From: Lolium rigidum
Taxonomy: Eukaryota > Streptophyta > Magnoliopsida > Poales > Poaceae
Assembly: GCF_022539505.1 (NCBI RefSeq)
Contig: NC_061508.1
Location: forward strand, 89,879,276 to 89,943,275
Length of the DNA stretch: 64,000 bases
Reading direction: 5' to 3'
Under the pieces are notes generated by a model. It made no database searches, was not told the DNA's origin, and saw only the letters and a list, made by a program, of their open reading frames with translations. The translations under genes and the position numbers were made by a program. Below, in pieces: positions 1-11,937 of the stretch (positions are counted from its first letter, which is position 1; each line of letters begins with the position of its first letter).

Positions 1-1297
1 ATTACATAAACCAAATGGAATTCTTCTATAAGAAAAAGTACCAAAGGGACAAGTAAAAGTAGTCTTTTTCTTGATCATTTTGTGCACATGAATTTGAGAA
101 AAACAAGAATAACCATCAAGATAGCAAAAATGTGAATGCTAAGATAATCTTTCTAGCATTTGATCAATAAAAGGCAAAGGATAATGTTCTTTACGAGTAC
201 CTTTATTTAATTTTCTAAAATCAATGCACATTCTATAACCGGTAACAGTATACTGAGCAACAAGTTCATTTTCATCATTTGGAACCTTTCTTAGGTACAC
301 AATGAACAAGACTTACCCATTTACTATCAGCTATACGATAAATAATACCAGCCTCAGTGAGTTTAATTACCTCTTTTCTTACCACTTCTTTCATTTTTGG
401 ATGGAGACGGCATTGATATCAACAACGGGCTTTCCATCTTCTTCCAAATTAATATTATGCATGCATAAAGCAAAACCTATACCTTTAAGATCATCATGAG
501 ATTAACCAATATCCATCCTATGAGCACGCAATACTTCAAGTATTTTTTTATTCATCTCCTGAAAGAGTAGCACTAATAATAACATGATATATATTTTTCT
601 CATCAAGAAATGCATATTTCATGTCTTCACGCAGAGGTTTTAGTTCAAAGCTAGGATCCTATTTAGGCGGTGGTAAAACTCCTACATTATCAGGTGGAAC
701 ATGCAATTGCAATTGTGGTGGTTGTTGAGATAATATTTTTTCAAGTGCTTCTCTTTCTTCATTATCAAATGGCTCCTCTTGGTTAAGTACATATCATTCC
801 ATCGTGTCCGATGAAGCGACTGCCACAGAAGCAAGAGTTCCACTATATCTTTTTAATTTTTTTCTTTTTCTAAATGCTTATCAGTAAACTTTGAAAATTT
901 TAATTCTAACCTTTCTACAACACATTTAATAAACACTTTCGGTTTTGGTAAACTAATTTCAGCACCAATAGTATGTAAGAAAGATCTACCAAATATAATA
1001 GGACAAAATGCATCTTGGGAGCAACCAAGTACTAAAATCAGCAGGGTACTTAATCTTTCCAACTAATACTTCAACATCTTTTAACCATACCAAGAGGACA
1101 AATATACTCTTTATTAGCAAGTTGAATAGTTATACCTATTTTTCCATGTGTATGTGATCAATGTCAGGCTTGATTTCAAGAAAATATCATATCACACTTA
1201 TACTTGCTCCAATATCACATAGAGCATGATAGCATGAAGTTACAATAGCACAAGATATAATAGATTTATCAACTTTAGTAGTATTACCTTGAATTAC
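1..1297 (-). pseudogene. Gypsy pol fragment: retropepsin and N-terminal reverse transcriptase
   Basis: Reading the minus strand, the retropepsin active-site segment ALCDIGAS is encoded at about 1203-1228. The family's second conserved segment, here IIFGRSFLHT, is at about 970-1000. Near the left edge (about 165-250) reverse transcriptase motifs MCIDFRKLNK and HYPLPF are readable. These domains would cut the polyprotein and copy the element RNA. The frame is broken several times between the motifs, and the catalytic YxDD box of RT lies outside the window. It follows gag of the same element, from which it is separated by a solo LTR. Confidence 0.8.
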
Positions 1298-3754
1298 TGT
1301 AAGGGTATATTTCCCCTATGTGTGGTTTTGGTAATTAATGACAACCCCTATGTACTAATGTTTTCATTGAGTTTATATGAAGGAATATTCCATAGGAACT
1401 ACTTGTAGTTCATGTGTTGGATTCAAGTATGGATGCCATGAAGATAAATATATACCTTGAGTATTGGCATCAAGATCATCGATTTGAAGATATATATGTG
1501 ATATGATCAAGAAGAAGAAATGAAGATGGAGTCCTTATGTGGAACTCAATATTAGCCATGCTCTAGCTTATTGATAAGCAATGAATGATCAAGATCTTGA
1601 GTGCTTGATTCCAAGTGAAGAATTCAAGATATGGTTGACTAAGATTTAGAGCATGAAAGCAAATGAAGAATTCTTTATACACCTCAAGATAGTATGATAG
1701 AGAATGAGAAGATACAAGGTTGACCAATACAAAGAGTGAAGAATAGATTCAAGATTGGTCAACACATGAAGCATGAAGAATGTGCCACATGAAGTCATGT
1801 GGTATGGTAAGCCTTGTCAATTATGCTTTATGAACTAACCCATCATATATGTGCCCTTGTGTTGTCTATGTGGGTTAGGTATCTTTCCATGGGAATGCAT
1901 CAAAAGTGAGATCTCATATAGCCCATGAGAGGATGACGACAAGTGGTGATCGTTATAAAGGTTGAGTTGGGCAAGTTCAAGTTGAGCATCTCGAGAGGAT
2001 CATATGCTTGAAGCTTGCCGTTCATTTGATGATAATGGACATGTGAATATGTACATCAATGGAGCTTTCCCATCATAGTGTATGGGGGAGCATTTGTGAG
2101 TCTTCACGAAGTAACGATGATCAAGTAAGGCATTCGGCTTGAGTGGAGCTTGAAGAGCTATCATCAAGATCAAGCGGGATGCGCAAGGCAAAGGTATGGC
2201 CTTGCTAGGTATTTATTTTACCGGTCTCAAGGTGGTTCTTGGGAGACCGGATTATAGGATAGATAGCCGTACTATCAAGAGGGGCTTTCGGTTGGGTAAC
2301 TTGATCGCATCGTCTTAGGGAGCTCAATCCTTTGCATAATTTGCATATCCCTATTACTTGTTAGTGTTTCTATGTGAGAGGTTCTTGAGCTTGTTGCTAG
2401 CTTTACAACAAGCCCAAGTTCATCGAAAACGGAATCCACATGCAACTTCTATTGCGTTTTCGAGTTTGGACGTCTTCACCGTGTCTTGACTGTGGGAGAC
2501 TCCCTCTCTAAAAACATCTAAAAGTATCCTGTGAGGAGTCTCCATATTTCCATTTTTTGTTGGGGTTCTATTCATCATTATCTTTCTAACAAAATTGGTT
2601 TCATGTCAATCGGGGTCCGGACATAAAAGTTATCACAGTTTTTGTATAACATGTTTTCCTGTCGCCGGCTTCTCGCCCGGCGTGACCGGCCGTCCCACCG
2701 GATGGCCCGGTTCAAACTGGCCCCTGGACTGGTGCCAACCGGGCACTATCCAGTAAGTCTTCCAGCTTCGCCCGGTGCTGGTCCGGCCTGTGGTCCGGCT
2801 TGGACCGGCCGGGTACGGCCAGTGGCCCGGCCCCATGCCCAGTTGACCGGCCTCCTCGACGGTTGACTCAGCCCAACTTTTCCCCAACGGTTATATTTTC
2901 TCTTGGGCTATAAATAGCCCTTCTTCCACCTTGGGCTGCATAGGTTCTTCCACTCTCTCTCCTCCATTGTTGACTTTGAAGAACTTGCCCCTTCTCTTGA
3001 TTCCCCCCATGATTCTTGCTCATTCTTGAGGGATCTAAGAGAGGAGATCTAGATCTACAATCCCCTTCAATCCTTCTCTCCTCTAAGTGAGAGAACCCTT
3101 TGGATCTAGATCTTGGAGTCATTTGTTGATTTCCTCTTTGTTCTTCCTCTCTAAATCTCATCCTAGCATTTGTTGCTTTGGTGGGATTTGAGTGTGAAGG
3201 ATTTGAACACCTCTAGTGTTCTTGCTTTGCATCATTGCATTGTGTTGAGCTCTCCACCACGATTAGTTCAAGTGAGAGATCGTGAGCTTGTTACTCTTGG
3301 AGGGAGACCTCCTAGTTGGCTTGGCGGTTGGTGCTCCGGTGATCTCTTCAAGGAAGATTGTGAAGAGGCCCGGGCTTCTCCTTCGTGGAGCTTGTGAAGT
3401 GGTCGTGGAGCTTGCCATCTCCTGGAGTGGAGGAAAAGCTAACCATAAGGAAAGGGCCATTATCCTTCGTGGGTTTGGCTCGGAGAATAGGGTTATTTCT
3501 ATACCCGAGCTTACTTTCCTTGTGATAGCCATCGTGCTTGAAGTACATATATCTTGCTATCACTTGTGCTACATATATCTTGTGCCCGTCTTGCTTAGCT
3601 CTAATTGTTATTGTTACACTTAGGTGAGCCTAGCATATTTAGGGTTTGTGCTTGTAGAATAAACATGATTTTAATGCCGCATTCTTACAAGACAAATCCA
3701 TAAGAGTTTTTAAACGCCTATTCACCCCCCTCTATGCGACATCTCGTCCTTTCA
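1298..3754 (+). mobile_element. Solo LTR, 2,457 bp, with ATTAC target duplication
   Basis: The sequence begins TGTAAGGGTATATTTCCCC and ends TCGTCCTTTCA. It is flanked by the 5-bp direct repeats ATTAC at 1293-1297 and 3755-3759. No internal coding domain is present, so this is a solo LTR left by LTR-LTR recombination. A TATA-like CTATAAATAG at 2909-2918, in the plus orientation, is the probable LTR promoter. The 3' end with CTATTCACCCCCC is of a type common in Triticeae LTRs. It split the older gypsy element between gag and protease. The small open frames inside are not genes. Confidence 0.88.
2909..2918 (+). promoter_or_regulatory. LTR TATA box
   Basis: CTATAAATAG lies in the middle of the solo LTR on the plus strand, followed by a pyrimidine-rich stretch, as expected for the U3/R boundary. 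Confidence 0.5.
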
Positions 3755-3810
3755 ATTACCTTAGTGGAATCTTCGCATAAATAAACATCACAAGGAGTTT
3801 ATATATTTAA

Positions 3811-4880
3811 TTATTTAATGGCCAAAATTTGGTGCTTCATGTCAATTTGTTCATATGGTTCATGACATCTTCTAGCACTATTATTTGCAACAGTGGTGAG
3901 TAAATTTTCCTCCACTCTATTTGGATATGGAGGATATTCCACATATTCTTTTATGATGACAGAGGATGCTTGCTGAACATGTTTCTCAACTTTAGCAATA
4001 TATGAAGAAGTCTTAAGAGGTCCAGTATAAACTTTGAATCCCTTCTTAGGAACATTCAAATGGTTAGAAAAAGATTTAGAAACTTCTACTAATATATGAG
4101 GATCAAGACCAAACATGTTCTTTAATTCTTCAAACAATATAGTAGTAGATAAGTTCTCTACACATGCATATTCATATTCAAAACAAGGTTGGTTACCTTT
4201 ATCAAGATCCCATGCAGAAGTATTATTAGAAATAGTATCCTATAAATCCCTTGCTTCTTGTTGAGTTGTATTAGTCAAGCTCCCTTCAAATGAATTATCC
4301 GGAAAGTCCCGATGATGCTGGGGCAGCCTCACATAGAAATTTATTAATATAACACAATCAGGGATTCTTACGGATGAGATCATTAAGCCTCCCCCAAGCT
4401 TGAGCAATACTTTCTCCAACATGAGGCAAAAAATTATAAATATGACATCGATCATCATAAGCTTCTTTAGGAGTATAATATTTGAGATAGAAGTCTTTAC
4501 TCGGACATTCCTGAATAAGGACGACATTTAGTATCCGGAGATCTAAAACATATGCGAGCATTACCGCGAGCTAGATATAATAATTTCCTCTTCACATCAT
4601 CATAAGGAATACCAACCAATTTAAATAAAGAGCATGTATCTTCAATAGCATGTAAATGTCCCATAGCAATTTGACTTTTATCCCCTACAAAAGTTAGTTT
4701 CATAGCTTTTTTGGCAATACCAATAGGAAGTTGATACACCACCTTAGGTTCAGGTGGTTTCTCTTCATTCTCTTTAACAGATAAAACATATTCATATAAA
4801 GCCAAGTGCATCTGTTCACGGCTAGACATACCCATGATGAGATAAATAGTAAATAGCAAAAACAATAAAAGCTTCCTCAC
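3811..4880 (-). pseudogene. Gypsy gag-like region, frameshifted
   Basis: Starting just inside the LTR and primer-binding site, minus-strand frames spell a retrotransposon gag: MGMSSREQMHLALYEYVLS near 4840, then KRKLLYLARGNARICF near 4580, then KEAYDDRCHIYNFLPHVGES near 4440, then FGLDPHILVEVSKSF near 4090. Gag forms the particle that packages the element RNA. The pieces are in at least three frames (about 4925-4497, 4561-4240 and 4137-3811), so the gene is disrupted. It is continuous with the pol remnant at 1-1297 apart from the solo LTR between them. Identification rests on motif order and position behind the LTR. Confidence 0.75.
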
Positions 4881-4904
4881 CAAACCACTTACCAATAGCG
4901 CTAC

Positions 4905-4924
4905 GCTCCCTAGCAACGGCGCCA
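4905..4924 (-). other. Primer-binding site
   Basis: On the minus strand TGGCGCCGTTGCTAGGG begins five bases inside the LTR end. TGGCGCC is the usual opening of tRNA-complementary sites in this class of plant gypsy elements. Confidence 0.75.
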
Positions 4925-4928
4925 TAAA

Positions 4929-6369
4929 TGTGTCTTGATGGCTCCCAAGTGCAGGAGATCAATTATAGCAATTTTCAATAAGAAAGGTTGTCGAACCCAC
5001 GAGGTGCTGAAGGTATTGGTTAGCGGATTTGACAAGCAAATAATAATAATAAAGCAATAGTTTTGATGTTTTGAGTGTATACTTTGCAATAAAATAAAAT
5101 CCTGAAAGTAAATTACAATATGTAAATGCTCTCAATGAAAGAAAGCCCAATCCTCTATACAACAAGAGGACAATTTCAAGTGTGCGTGTGTGCATATATG
5201 AGACAAATGTTCCCGAGGGCGGCATGGATTTACTAGTATCAGAGTTCTACACAGCATGGTAAATATTTTGTCAAGTTTCATTCAATTAGGGGCGGAGCCT
5301 AAATTAGGTGCAACCATAGATATGAGAAAATGAACCCCTTATGATGGGTCCTAGAGCCATTTTCATGTGCAAGTATAGGAATCATTAAGATATAAATGTC
5401 CCACCATAGAATTAAGATCTTTGGCCCCCGACGTAAACCCCTCTAATGAAACTCATAGTACTGGAAAATAGTTTTTGTCATTCCGTACCTTCCAACATAC
5501 ATTCATTACACTAAATGGTAGCCCTATGAGCCCATATAGGTGTAGTAATATGCAGTCAACATTCGCATAAAACTATTATAAAGCAACATAAATGATAAAA
5601 ACTTGACCAAATACTCATTGCACATCATATAGAATCATAGGTAAATCATCCTATGCCCTCAGGAACGTGGAGAACCACTCAGAAGTGTCAAACATGATAT
5701 GATCCTGAGGCATAACGGTTACAACATAATCTGAATATATAATCTCTCCACCAAATAAAGATAAAGTACCAATCACAAACATGCAACTAGCCTCAAAATG
5801 ATATTCGGGGTTCAATTCAACATAAAGTATGAGGGGGATGAAGTCGATCTCATAGATGGAGATGGTGGTGATGATGATATCGTCGATTTCCCCTTCACCG
5901 GAGGCACCGGTGCAACATGATCTGCCCTCTGCCAGAGTAGGAAGGGGACTTCCGCATCCGCCGCCGCCTCAATAAATCTCGGGAAAAGTTGGTTAAATGG
6001 GGACCCGAGATGATGATGCGATGCCAAAGTGCGACAGGGTGGTGCGCCCAGCTAGGTAGGGCGCACCAACTGTCATCTTTTATCCCTCGTGGCCCCTCTC
6101 GCGTGATTCTTTAGCCCATGGTGCTTCTTCGGTGAAAAATTGATCAGGTAGATTTAACTGGATTTTTAGGTGTCCGAAGGTCCACGAAACAATAAAAAAC
6201 GAAAAAAGAGGTTTTACTCGCTCCCAGGAATTAAATACCAATGAAGGGGACTTTGTAGGAAAGTCTCAGAAATCAATTTAAAATGCATAAGTAAAGGTGT
6301 ATGATTTCATATATCAATGAAAACTAAACATATATCCAACAATATTGATGATGTAAAATGCACGTATCA
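4929..6369 (-). repeat. 5' LTR of the gypsy element
   Basis: Read on the minus strand, the LTR starts TGATACGTGCATTTTACATC at 6369 and ends just before the primer-binding site near 4929, about 1.44 kb. It contains no gene; the 71-codon frame at 5812-6027 is chance coding. Confidence 0.82.
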
Positions 6370-7157
6370 CCTGCGTGTGGAGCTCTCTATGTAATTTTAT
6401 TACTAGCTAGTGTGGCTTTTGGAGAAGTCGGATGGCATAAAATTCGGCAACTAGTGACATGGAGTAAGGCGGCATGTGTGGTAAGAGTTGCACATGATGA
6501 CTTACGTGTTCGTGGAGATGGAGATCTCCAGGAAGAGAGCCATACCATTTAACATGTTAATATGGTTATTTGTGATATTGCTATGTCTATGTTTTTAGCT
6601 CTATTAGATAGTACGGGGAAAGTAATCCCTCAAAGAAGGTCTAGTTGGTCGCCTTGCCAATGCTGCACCACCACAAGTGGGAGATTCTTGGCAGTGGGCT
6701 CATAAAATTGATTTGCTACCAATTCTTTCTGACTATGTGGGTTCGAGTTGAACTCTTACAACATAAGNNNNNNNNNNNNNNNNNNNNNNNNNNNNNNNNN
6801 NNNNNNNNNNNNNNNNNNNNNNNNNNNNNNNNNNNNNNNNNNNNNNNNNNNNNNNNNNNNNNNNNNNTAAGCTAGACAAGGCTATCACAACATTTGTGGG
6901 ACTCGGGCGAAGTCATCCGGAGTCTGGGCATGTGATGCCACCCCGCCGACTTATGAGATGTCACCGACAAGGAGTTTGAAGGGGGTTGTGTATGTATTTC
7001 AAGAATATACATCTACACGAACACCCAAGATCAATACTATGTAGTTGCGGCAACATGATTCGGTCGATATCAACTCACTAATTAAAGCGGAAGAGCTCGA
7101 TGAAGATGATTAGGGCGATCCCCACAGCTAGGAGATACCTCCCAACCACGAGGATAT
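6370..7157. other. Unassigned stretch containing the assembly gap
   Basis: Nothing could be firmly identified here. Some readable fragments look like degraded coding sequence, but no domain is recognisable. The gap at 6768-6867 breaks it. Confidence 0.5.
6768..6867. other. Assembly gap of 100 N
   Basis: Exactly 100 consecutive N, the usual placeholder for a gap of unknown size. Sequence on the two sides cannot be assumed to be contiguous. Confidence 0.99.
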
Positions 7158-7450
7158 TGATGTCTACGCACGCTTCTATTCCTGTAGACAGTGTTGGGCC
7201 TCCAAGTGCAGAAGTTTGTAGAACAACAGCAAGTTTCCCTTAAGTGGATCACCCAAGGTTTATCGAACTCAGAAAGGTAGAGGTCAAAGATATCCCTCTC
7301 AAGCAACCCTGCAATTAAGATACAAGAAGTCTCTTGTTTCCCCAACACACCCAATACACTTGTCAGATGCATAGGTGTACTAGTTCGGCGAAGAGATAGT
7401 AAAATGCAAGTGATCTGGCTATCTGGTGGTTTTTATGAAAATATAAACAA
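7158..7450 (-). repeat. LTR 3'-end fragment (gypsy type)
   Basis: On the minus strand this ends GTAGACATCA at 7158 and contains GGCCCAACACTGTCTACAG, which resembles the 3' end of an abundant Triticeae gypsy LTR family. The expected primer-binding site is not found outside it, so this is a truncated relic. The right boundary is approximate. Confidence 0.55.
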
Positions 7451-7499
7451 TATCCACAGTTGGGAATCATTTGTATGAATTCCCTATGGATGCTTTTGA

Positions 7500-8833
7500 T
7501 GAAAACTGGGTTGATCTGATGGTTTAATACACCAAATGGTGCTAGGGTAATTAGTTGGCCACTATTCTAGTTGTTCTAGTGTCTTGGATGGCTAGTACTA
7601 GATATACCTATGCATATCCGGTGACTAGATCTCTAGTTCTTGGTCTGGCCTCTTCTTTCCTAGCATCACTTGGTAAATACCAAGTGATGATATACCCTGT
7701 GGAGTATCTGCTCCACACCAAGTGTGTGTGTATGAGCATGGTTATGATGGATTTGATCATGAGATCAATCCAGGTTTAACTTATACCTTGTTCCAGCTCC
7801 TAGATAGATATTTTGTGTTGGTGCAGTGCTTCTGGATTGTTGATTTGATCAACAACCCTTCACCTCCTAGCTCCTGGATGATCTTGCCTTAGATCAACAT
7901 GATCTATGGATGGTTTGGTTTGGTTTTGGGGTTGATTCTCCGGTTGATCTATGGAAATGCTCTACTGGTGTGTTCTAGAGCCGTTCTTCTTGTTCTTCTT
8001 GCTATGTTGATGGATCCAACCCTATCTCTAACCACTGTGCTATTTATAGCACAAGGAGCTGCTCTCCTTGGTCAACATCACTTGTGTGTGTGTGTGTGTT
8101 GTGCTGTCCAGCCCTTCTCCCCTTGCTCATGATGGAGAAAAGCTGATGGGCTCACTTTGGCTTTGGTTGGGACTTGATCCCCCTGCCAGGGCTTATCACA
8201 TGTATTTCTGTTTCTTTTTTTACTGCCAAGTTTCAATGACACTTGTTACTGGACAATTCCTTCTATTTGTTGTTCTTATACAGGTTGCAAGTTATACCAG
8301 TATTTGGAGAAGATCAAATGATGATTGATGAAGACTTTAGCATAGAAATAATTCCATTGATGTAATCTTCATTTTCTTTCTTATTTTTGTTTCATATATT
8401 CATTTATTGTAATATAAAGAATTCTGTAATGACAATGTAATGTGTGTGTGCAATCAATAAAGCTCAAAGTTTTGTTTATGAGCTTTTGTATATATTTGAT
8501 ATTCACTTATGAGTTATTTGTGTAAATGTAATATGCTTTTGAATTATGAATTCATAATTCAATTTTTATATTGATTACTTTATACTTCTTTTGTTTTAAA
8601 TTCAACTTTGAAATGCCAAGTCAAACATTCTCCCAAAACCCTAAGTTTCAAAAGAGATCATGTCGAAATTCAAAACACTCACATTGCTCTAACCCTAATA
8701 GCAACGAGAGAGAAATCTCGATCTCTCTTAGGTTTTATGCAATAAGGCGCGAAAATTTCCCCCATTTTGCGATGAAATGCACATCCCATTTCTAAATCTA
8801 CCCTTCGTTGGTCCTATGTTCTAGGATATTACA
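7500..8833 (+). repeat. LTR-like sequence ending GGATATTACA
   Basis: The block has a TATA-like TATTTATA at 8041-8048, a polyadenylation signal AATAAA at 8456-8461, and the terminus GGATATTACA at 8833. That is the layout of a plus-oriented LTR. The 5' boundary was not found, and no matching 5-bp duplicate of the flanking GTGGT was seen, so it is either truncated at the left or not a simple solo LTR. A short TG microsatellite lies at 8083-8100. Confidence 0.5.
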
Positions 8834-9028
8834 GTGGTATATGTACAAACGCCACCATTATCTATCATACTGGTGGTGTTGCCCCGCAACTCCACTATTA
8901 TCTATCGTACTAGTGGCGTTGGGCGAAATGCCACCAGCTGTAACTATGACGTCATGTTGGTGGCTTGCCAAATCAATGCCATCAATTACAAAAATGCAAT
9001 GCCACTACTAGGCTATTCTGTACTAGTG
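8834..9028 (-). mobile_element. Terminal fragment of a small CACTA-type transposon
   Basis: The minus strand starts CACTAGTACAGAATAGCC at 9028 and continues into repeated GTGGCRTT motifs interspersed with their complements (GCCACC...GGTGGTGTT, CCACTA...TAGTGGCGTT). CACTA ends and such subterminal inverted repeats are typical of the superfamily. The inner side is cut off by the LTR that ends at 8833. The other terminus is not in the window. Confidence 0.6.
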
Positions 9029-10184
9029 ATATTTTCTGGATTTTTCCACAAAACCAAATACACCTTATATATCTAGGAAAGGAGGGAGGACGGGCTCATG
9101 CTTCAGGGCAATGAAAGACGGCCGTGTTTTTTGTAATCTAGGGCACATACACAATCTATCACAGTGTATTCGTGCCTCGATTCTTTTTTGGAGATTCCTA
9201 GTTTGCATGTATAAGGCAAGGCAACACATCACAGATGCAACACTATGGCAGCACGTACACCTTCTGTGTGAGGGCAACTGTGATTACCTAAGCCTTTGCA
9301 CTGCTGCATGCTTAGGAAAACTACTGCATGCATGCAATATGCCGTCCGCTTGCATGGTTGATGACATGCATTATTACCGGTACGAAGTACTCTCCAATGG
9401 TGCCCCTTCAGGGCATGCATCTGCATGCATATTCAAATTAAACTGAAACCAGATATACACAGACACACATGGATGCATACCTCACATATGCAGCTGCGCA
9501 GGATACAAATGCTCTCCAGTGTAGCTTTTGGTTTGACGTGTCTCTCCGATCTCTCTCCCTCAGTCCCTCGACATGATCATAACTTGGCTTTCAGTGTCGA
9601 CGCGATGTGCATTCACTCACTCACTCATGGAGACATATAAACCTGAACCTGAAGAAAGAAACACAAGGAAGCTAGGAATTGTTCATGAAACAGATGCATC
9701 TTTCAGTAGTTGGCTAGCAAGATAGCAAGCCACATTGAAGGCGGGCACTGTGCGTGTACATGCGGTGTCCATTTCTGCACAGACGAAGGCGTCGCGAGTG
9801 CCGGCGTTCAGACTAATTAAGCAGCTAGCGAGGCGAGCTGTGCACTTGTACAGTAGAACGGTGGCGCTCGGCCTTGACAACCAACTGCCTACTGTTTCAA
9901 TTCATTAGCCAGTCGGGGCGGTGCTACTGTTGCTGTACAAATCGGAGTAATAATCAACTCGCAGAAGCAAGCACAGATCCTACTAATACGCCGCCGCTGA
10001 CTGCATGCGTACGTGCCAGTCCTAGCTTGCAACTTTGTAGTCATCGGCGCCAGGAGGGCGTCATGTATAGGCTTTGCTAAAAACCCAAATGATCGACATC
10101 AGATTTCGGTGAAGTTAAGGTACTTTCTTCGTTTCATAATTTTTGTCGTGATTTTAGTTCAAATAAACTAAAATCACGACCAGA
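9029..10184. other. Intergenic sequence without a recognised feature
   Basis: No gene or complete transposon recognised; short open frames here lack domain signals. A perfect 15-bp inverted repeat sits at its right end (10145-10180). Confidence 0.5.
10145..10180. repeat. Perfect 15-bp hairpin, MITE-like
   Basis: Arms GTCGTGATTTTAGTT (10145-10159) and AACTAAAATCACGAC (10166-10180) are perfect complements with a 6-base loop. The preceding CTTCGTTTCATAATTTTTG resembles a decayed Stowaway-type end. Confidence 0.55.
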
Positions 10185-10895
10185 ATCAATGGAGGCGTCA
10201 TGTATATAGCATTATGTATGTCCAAGCAGTTTGGAGGCTTGGCGTCGGCCGAGCGGTGAAGACACGGCGACGCGGCTGGGGTACTGCAGGGCGGCGCGGG
10301 TGAGCCCGTTCGGCCCAGATCTAGGCCCTTTGGGCCCCATCTAGGTTGGGACGGGAAAGTCTGCCTGTGATATGTGTGTTCTGCAGGCGGTGGCGAGGTG
10401 GCTTGTGCTGGTGTTCGCAGCGACGGCAGCCGGCCTGTTGCAGCGCGGCGGCGGGTTTTATGGGCCGATCTGGGCCTGACCGGATTCTCTTGGGACTGGT
10501 GTGCCTCCATGGTGTCTTTATGTGCCTGATGGCCCCGGTCGAACCCAACTGAGATTGGTGTGACTGCGGCTGCTTCCGATTGACTACTGCCTTTGGCGGT
10601 GGAGGTAGTCCCCTCCCGCGTGGCCGCGGTACTGCTAGCCCCGTTTCAAGCTACTTTGCCGCTACCTTGCAAACCTTGTGACGGTAACCGCGGTGAGACG
10701 ATGATGGAGGTTTCATGATCGGAGTGGTGCATGTTCGTGGGCGGCGAGTTTGGTGGTGTCGAGGCTGAGTCCTTGCGGGGCTCCAGTGCGACAGATCGCC
10801 TGGGGATTGTGGATAGGGTTTTTTCGGGAGAAATCCTTGTCGGCTCGCCCGACACCGACGCGGCGCCGCCCGTGGGTGGCACCATTCCTTCCTGA

Positions 10896-11175
10896 CACTA
10901 CTAGGAAAAGGTCTACTGCTGGCGCACCTTTTTTCCCTACTGCCGGCGCACCCGAGCCCGCCGGTGGGAACGGGCCGGTGGTAACTGACTATTGCAGGCG
11001 CACCCGCCTGTGCGCCAGCGGTAGCTCAGTTACTGCCGGTGCACTGGGCTGGCTGCGCCGGCATAGCAATCGTGTACCGCCGGTGCATAGGCTGGTGCGC
11101 CGGCAGTAGGGACAAGAAGCGGTGGCGTGTGTGCTTGTGCGCCTGCAGTAGGGGATGTAGATGCGCCGGCGGTAT
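10896..11175. repeat. CACTA left terminus with subterminal repeats
   Basis: At least seven copies, in both orientations, of a motif close to CTGCCGGCGCACC or its complement GGTGCGCCGGCAGTA follow the CACTA end. In this superfamily such arrays bind the element's DNA-binding protein. Confidence 0.8.
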
Positions 11176-11463
11176 AATTCAAAAATATTTTTTTCCAACA
11201 TTCTCCAGCGTATTACAATGCATATTTATACCATCCAATAGAGTAAATATTTATATAGCACTACACATGCAATATGAAAAGCACATAGAGCCAAGTCACA
11301 TTTCGGTATCAATACACAAATAGTCAAGTCTCTTAGATAATCATACAACACACATGCAACACCGAACAACGAAGTTTCACAAAGTTAGAAGTCCCGGTAC
11401 ATAGTCACAAGTGACATACACCTCACAATCTAGCTACTAACCTAAACTACAATCACATGAAAC

Positions 11464-11937
11464 CATTGTTCAAAAAATCGTTAATCTTAACTTATCGGTC
11501 GGCCTTAAAATGAAGATTAATCGTTTATCGGCCGATTAATTGATTTTATCGGTGACGCATTTATCGGCTTAAATCCTAATTTTTGTCACTAAATTTTCTA
11601 TAATATGCTATGCAAAAATAATATTAGAGCATTGCACATAAGTATTACCTTGATTCATTGCATTTGAATCAATAATAATGGAAAATTTAAGCTAATACAC
11701 AATTCTACAAAACCATAGGACGAAAATATCGGCTGCCATACCAAATTTCTTTGAAATTTCAGTGACAATTAGCCGAAATATCGACCATGAGAGTGAAAAT
11801 CGGGCGAAATATCGGCTCTCATGCCGAAAATCGACCAAAATATCGGTGGCGCGATAAACTGGCCGATATGCTAAAATCTTATCGGTTACCATCCGATTCA
11901 CGATAAATCGGTATCTCGGCCGATTTTTTGAACAATG
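11464..11937. mobile_element. hAT-type MITE, 474 bp, with 8-bp target duplication
   Basis: The ends are CATTGTTCAAAAAATCG and its exact complement CGATTTTTTGAACAATG. They are flanked by 8-bp direct repeats CATGAAAC at 11456-11463 and 11938-11945. An 8-bp duplication is diagnostic of hAT insertion. The interior is rich in ATATCGGC and ATCGGCCGAT motifs and has no transposase, so it is non-autonomous. It lies in the last codons of the RNase H1-N domain gene of the CACTA element. Confidence 0.88.

Larger units (their letters stand above)
1..6369 (-). mobile_element. Ty3/gypsy LTR retrotransposon, 5' portion, minus strand, cut by the window edge
   Basis: The element reads right to left: a 5' LTR at 4929-6369, a TGGCGCC-type primer-binding site at its inner edge, a gag-like region at 3811-4880, then protease and reverse transcriptase remnants at 1-1297 that run off the left edge. 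A solo LTR (1298-3754) is inserted between gag and protease. The gag and pol frames carry several frameshifts and stops, so this copy is dead. The five bases outside the LTR 5' end are CTGCG; the partner target duplication would lie beyond the window. I do not assign a family name. Confidence 0.85.

Noticed and set aside
8068..8328. Frame containing a VCVCVCV run
   Set aside because: Product of a TG microsatellite within an LTR.
10154..11323. Several 60-119 codon frames around the CACTA left end
   Set aside because: They cross the LINE-like/CACTA boundary or the subterminal repeats, so they cannot be ancestral genes.
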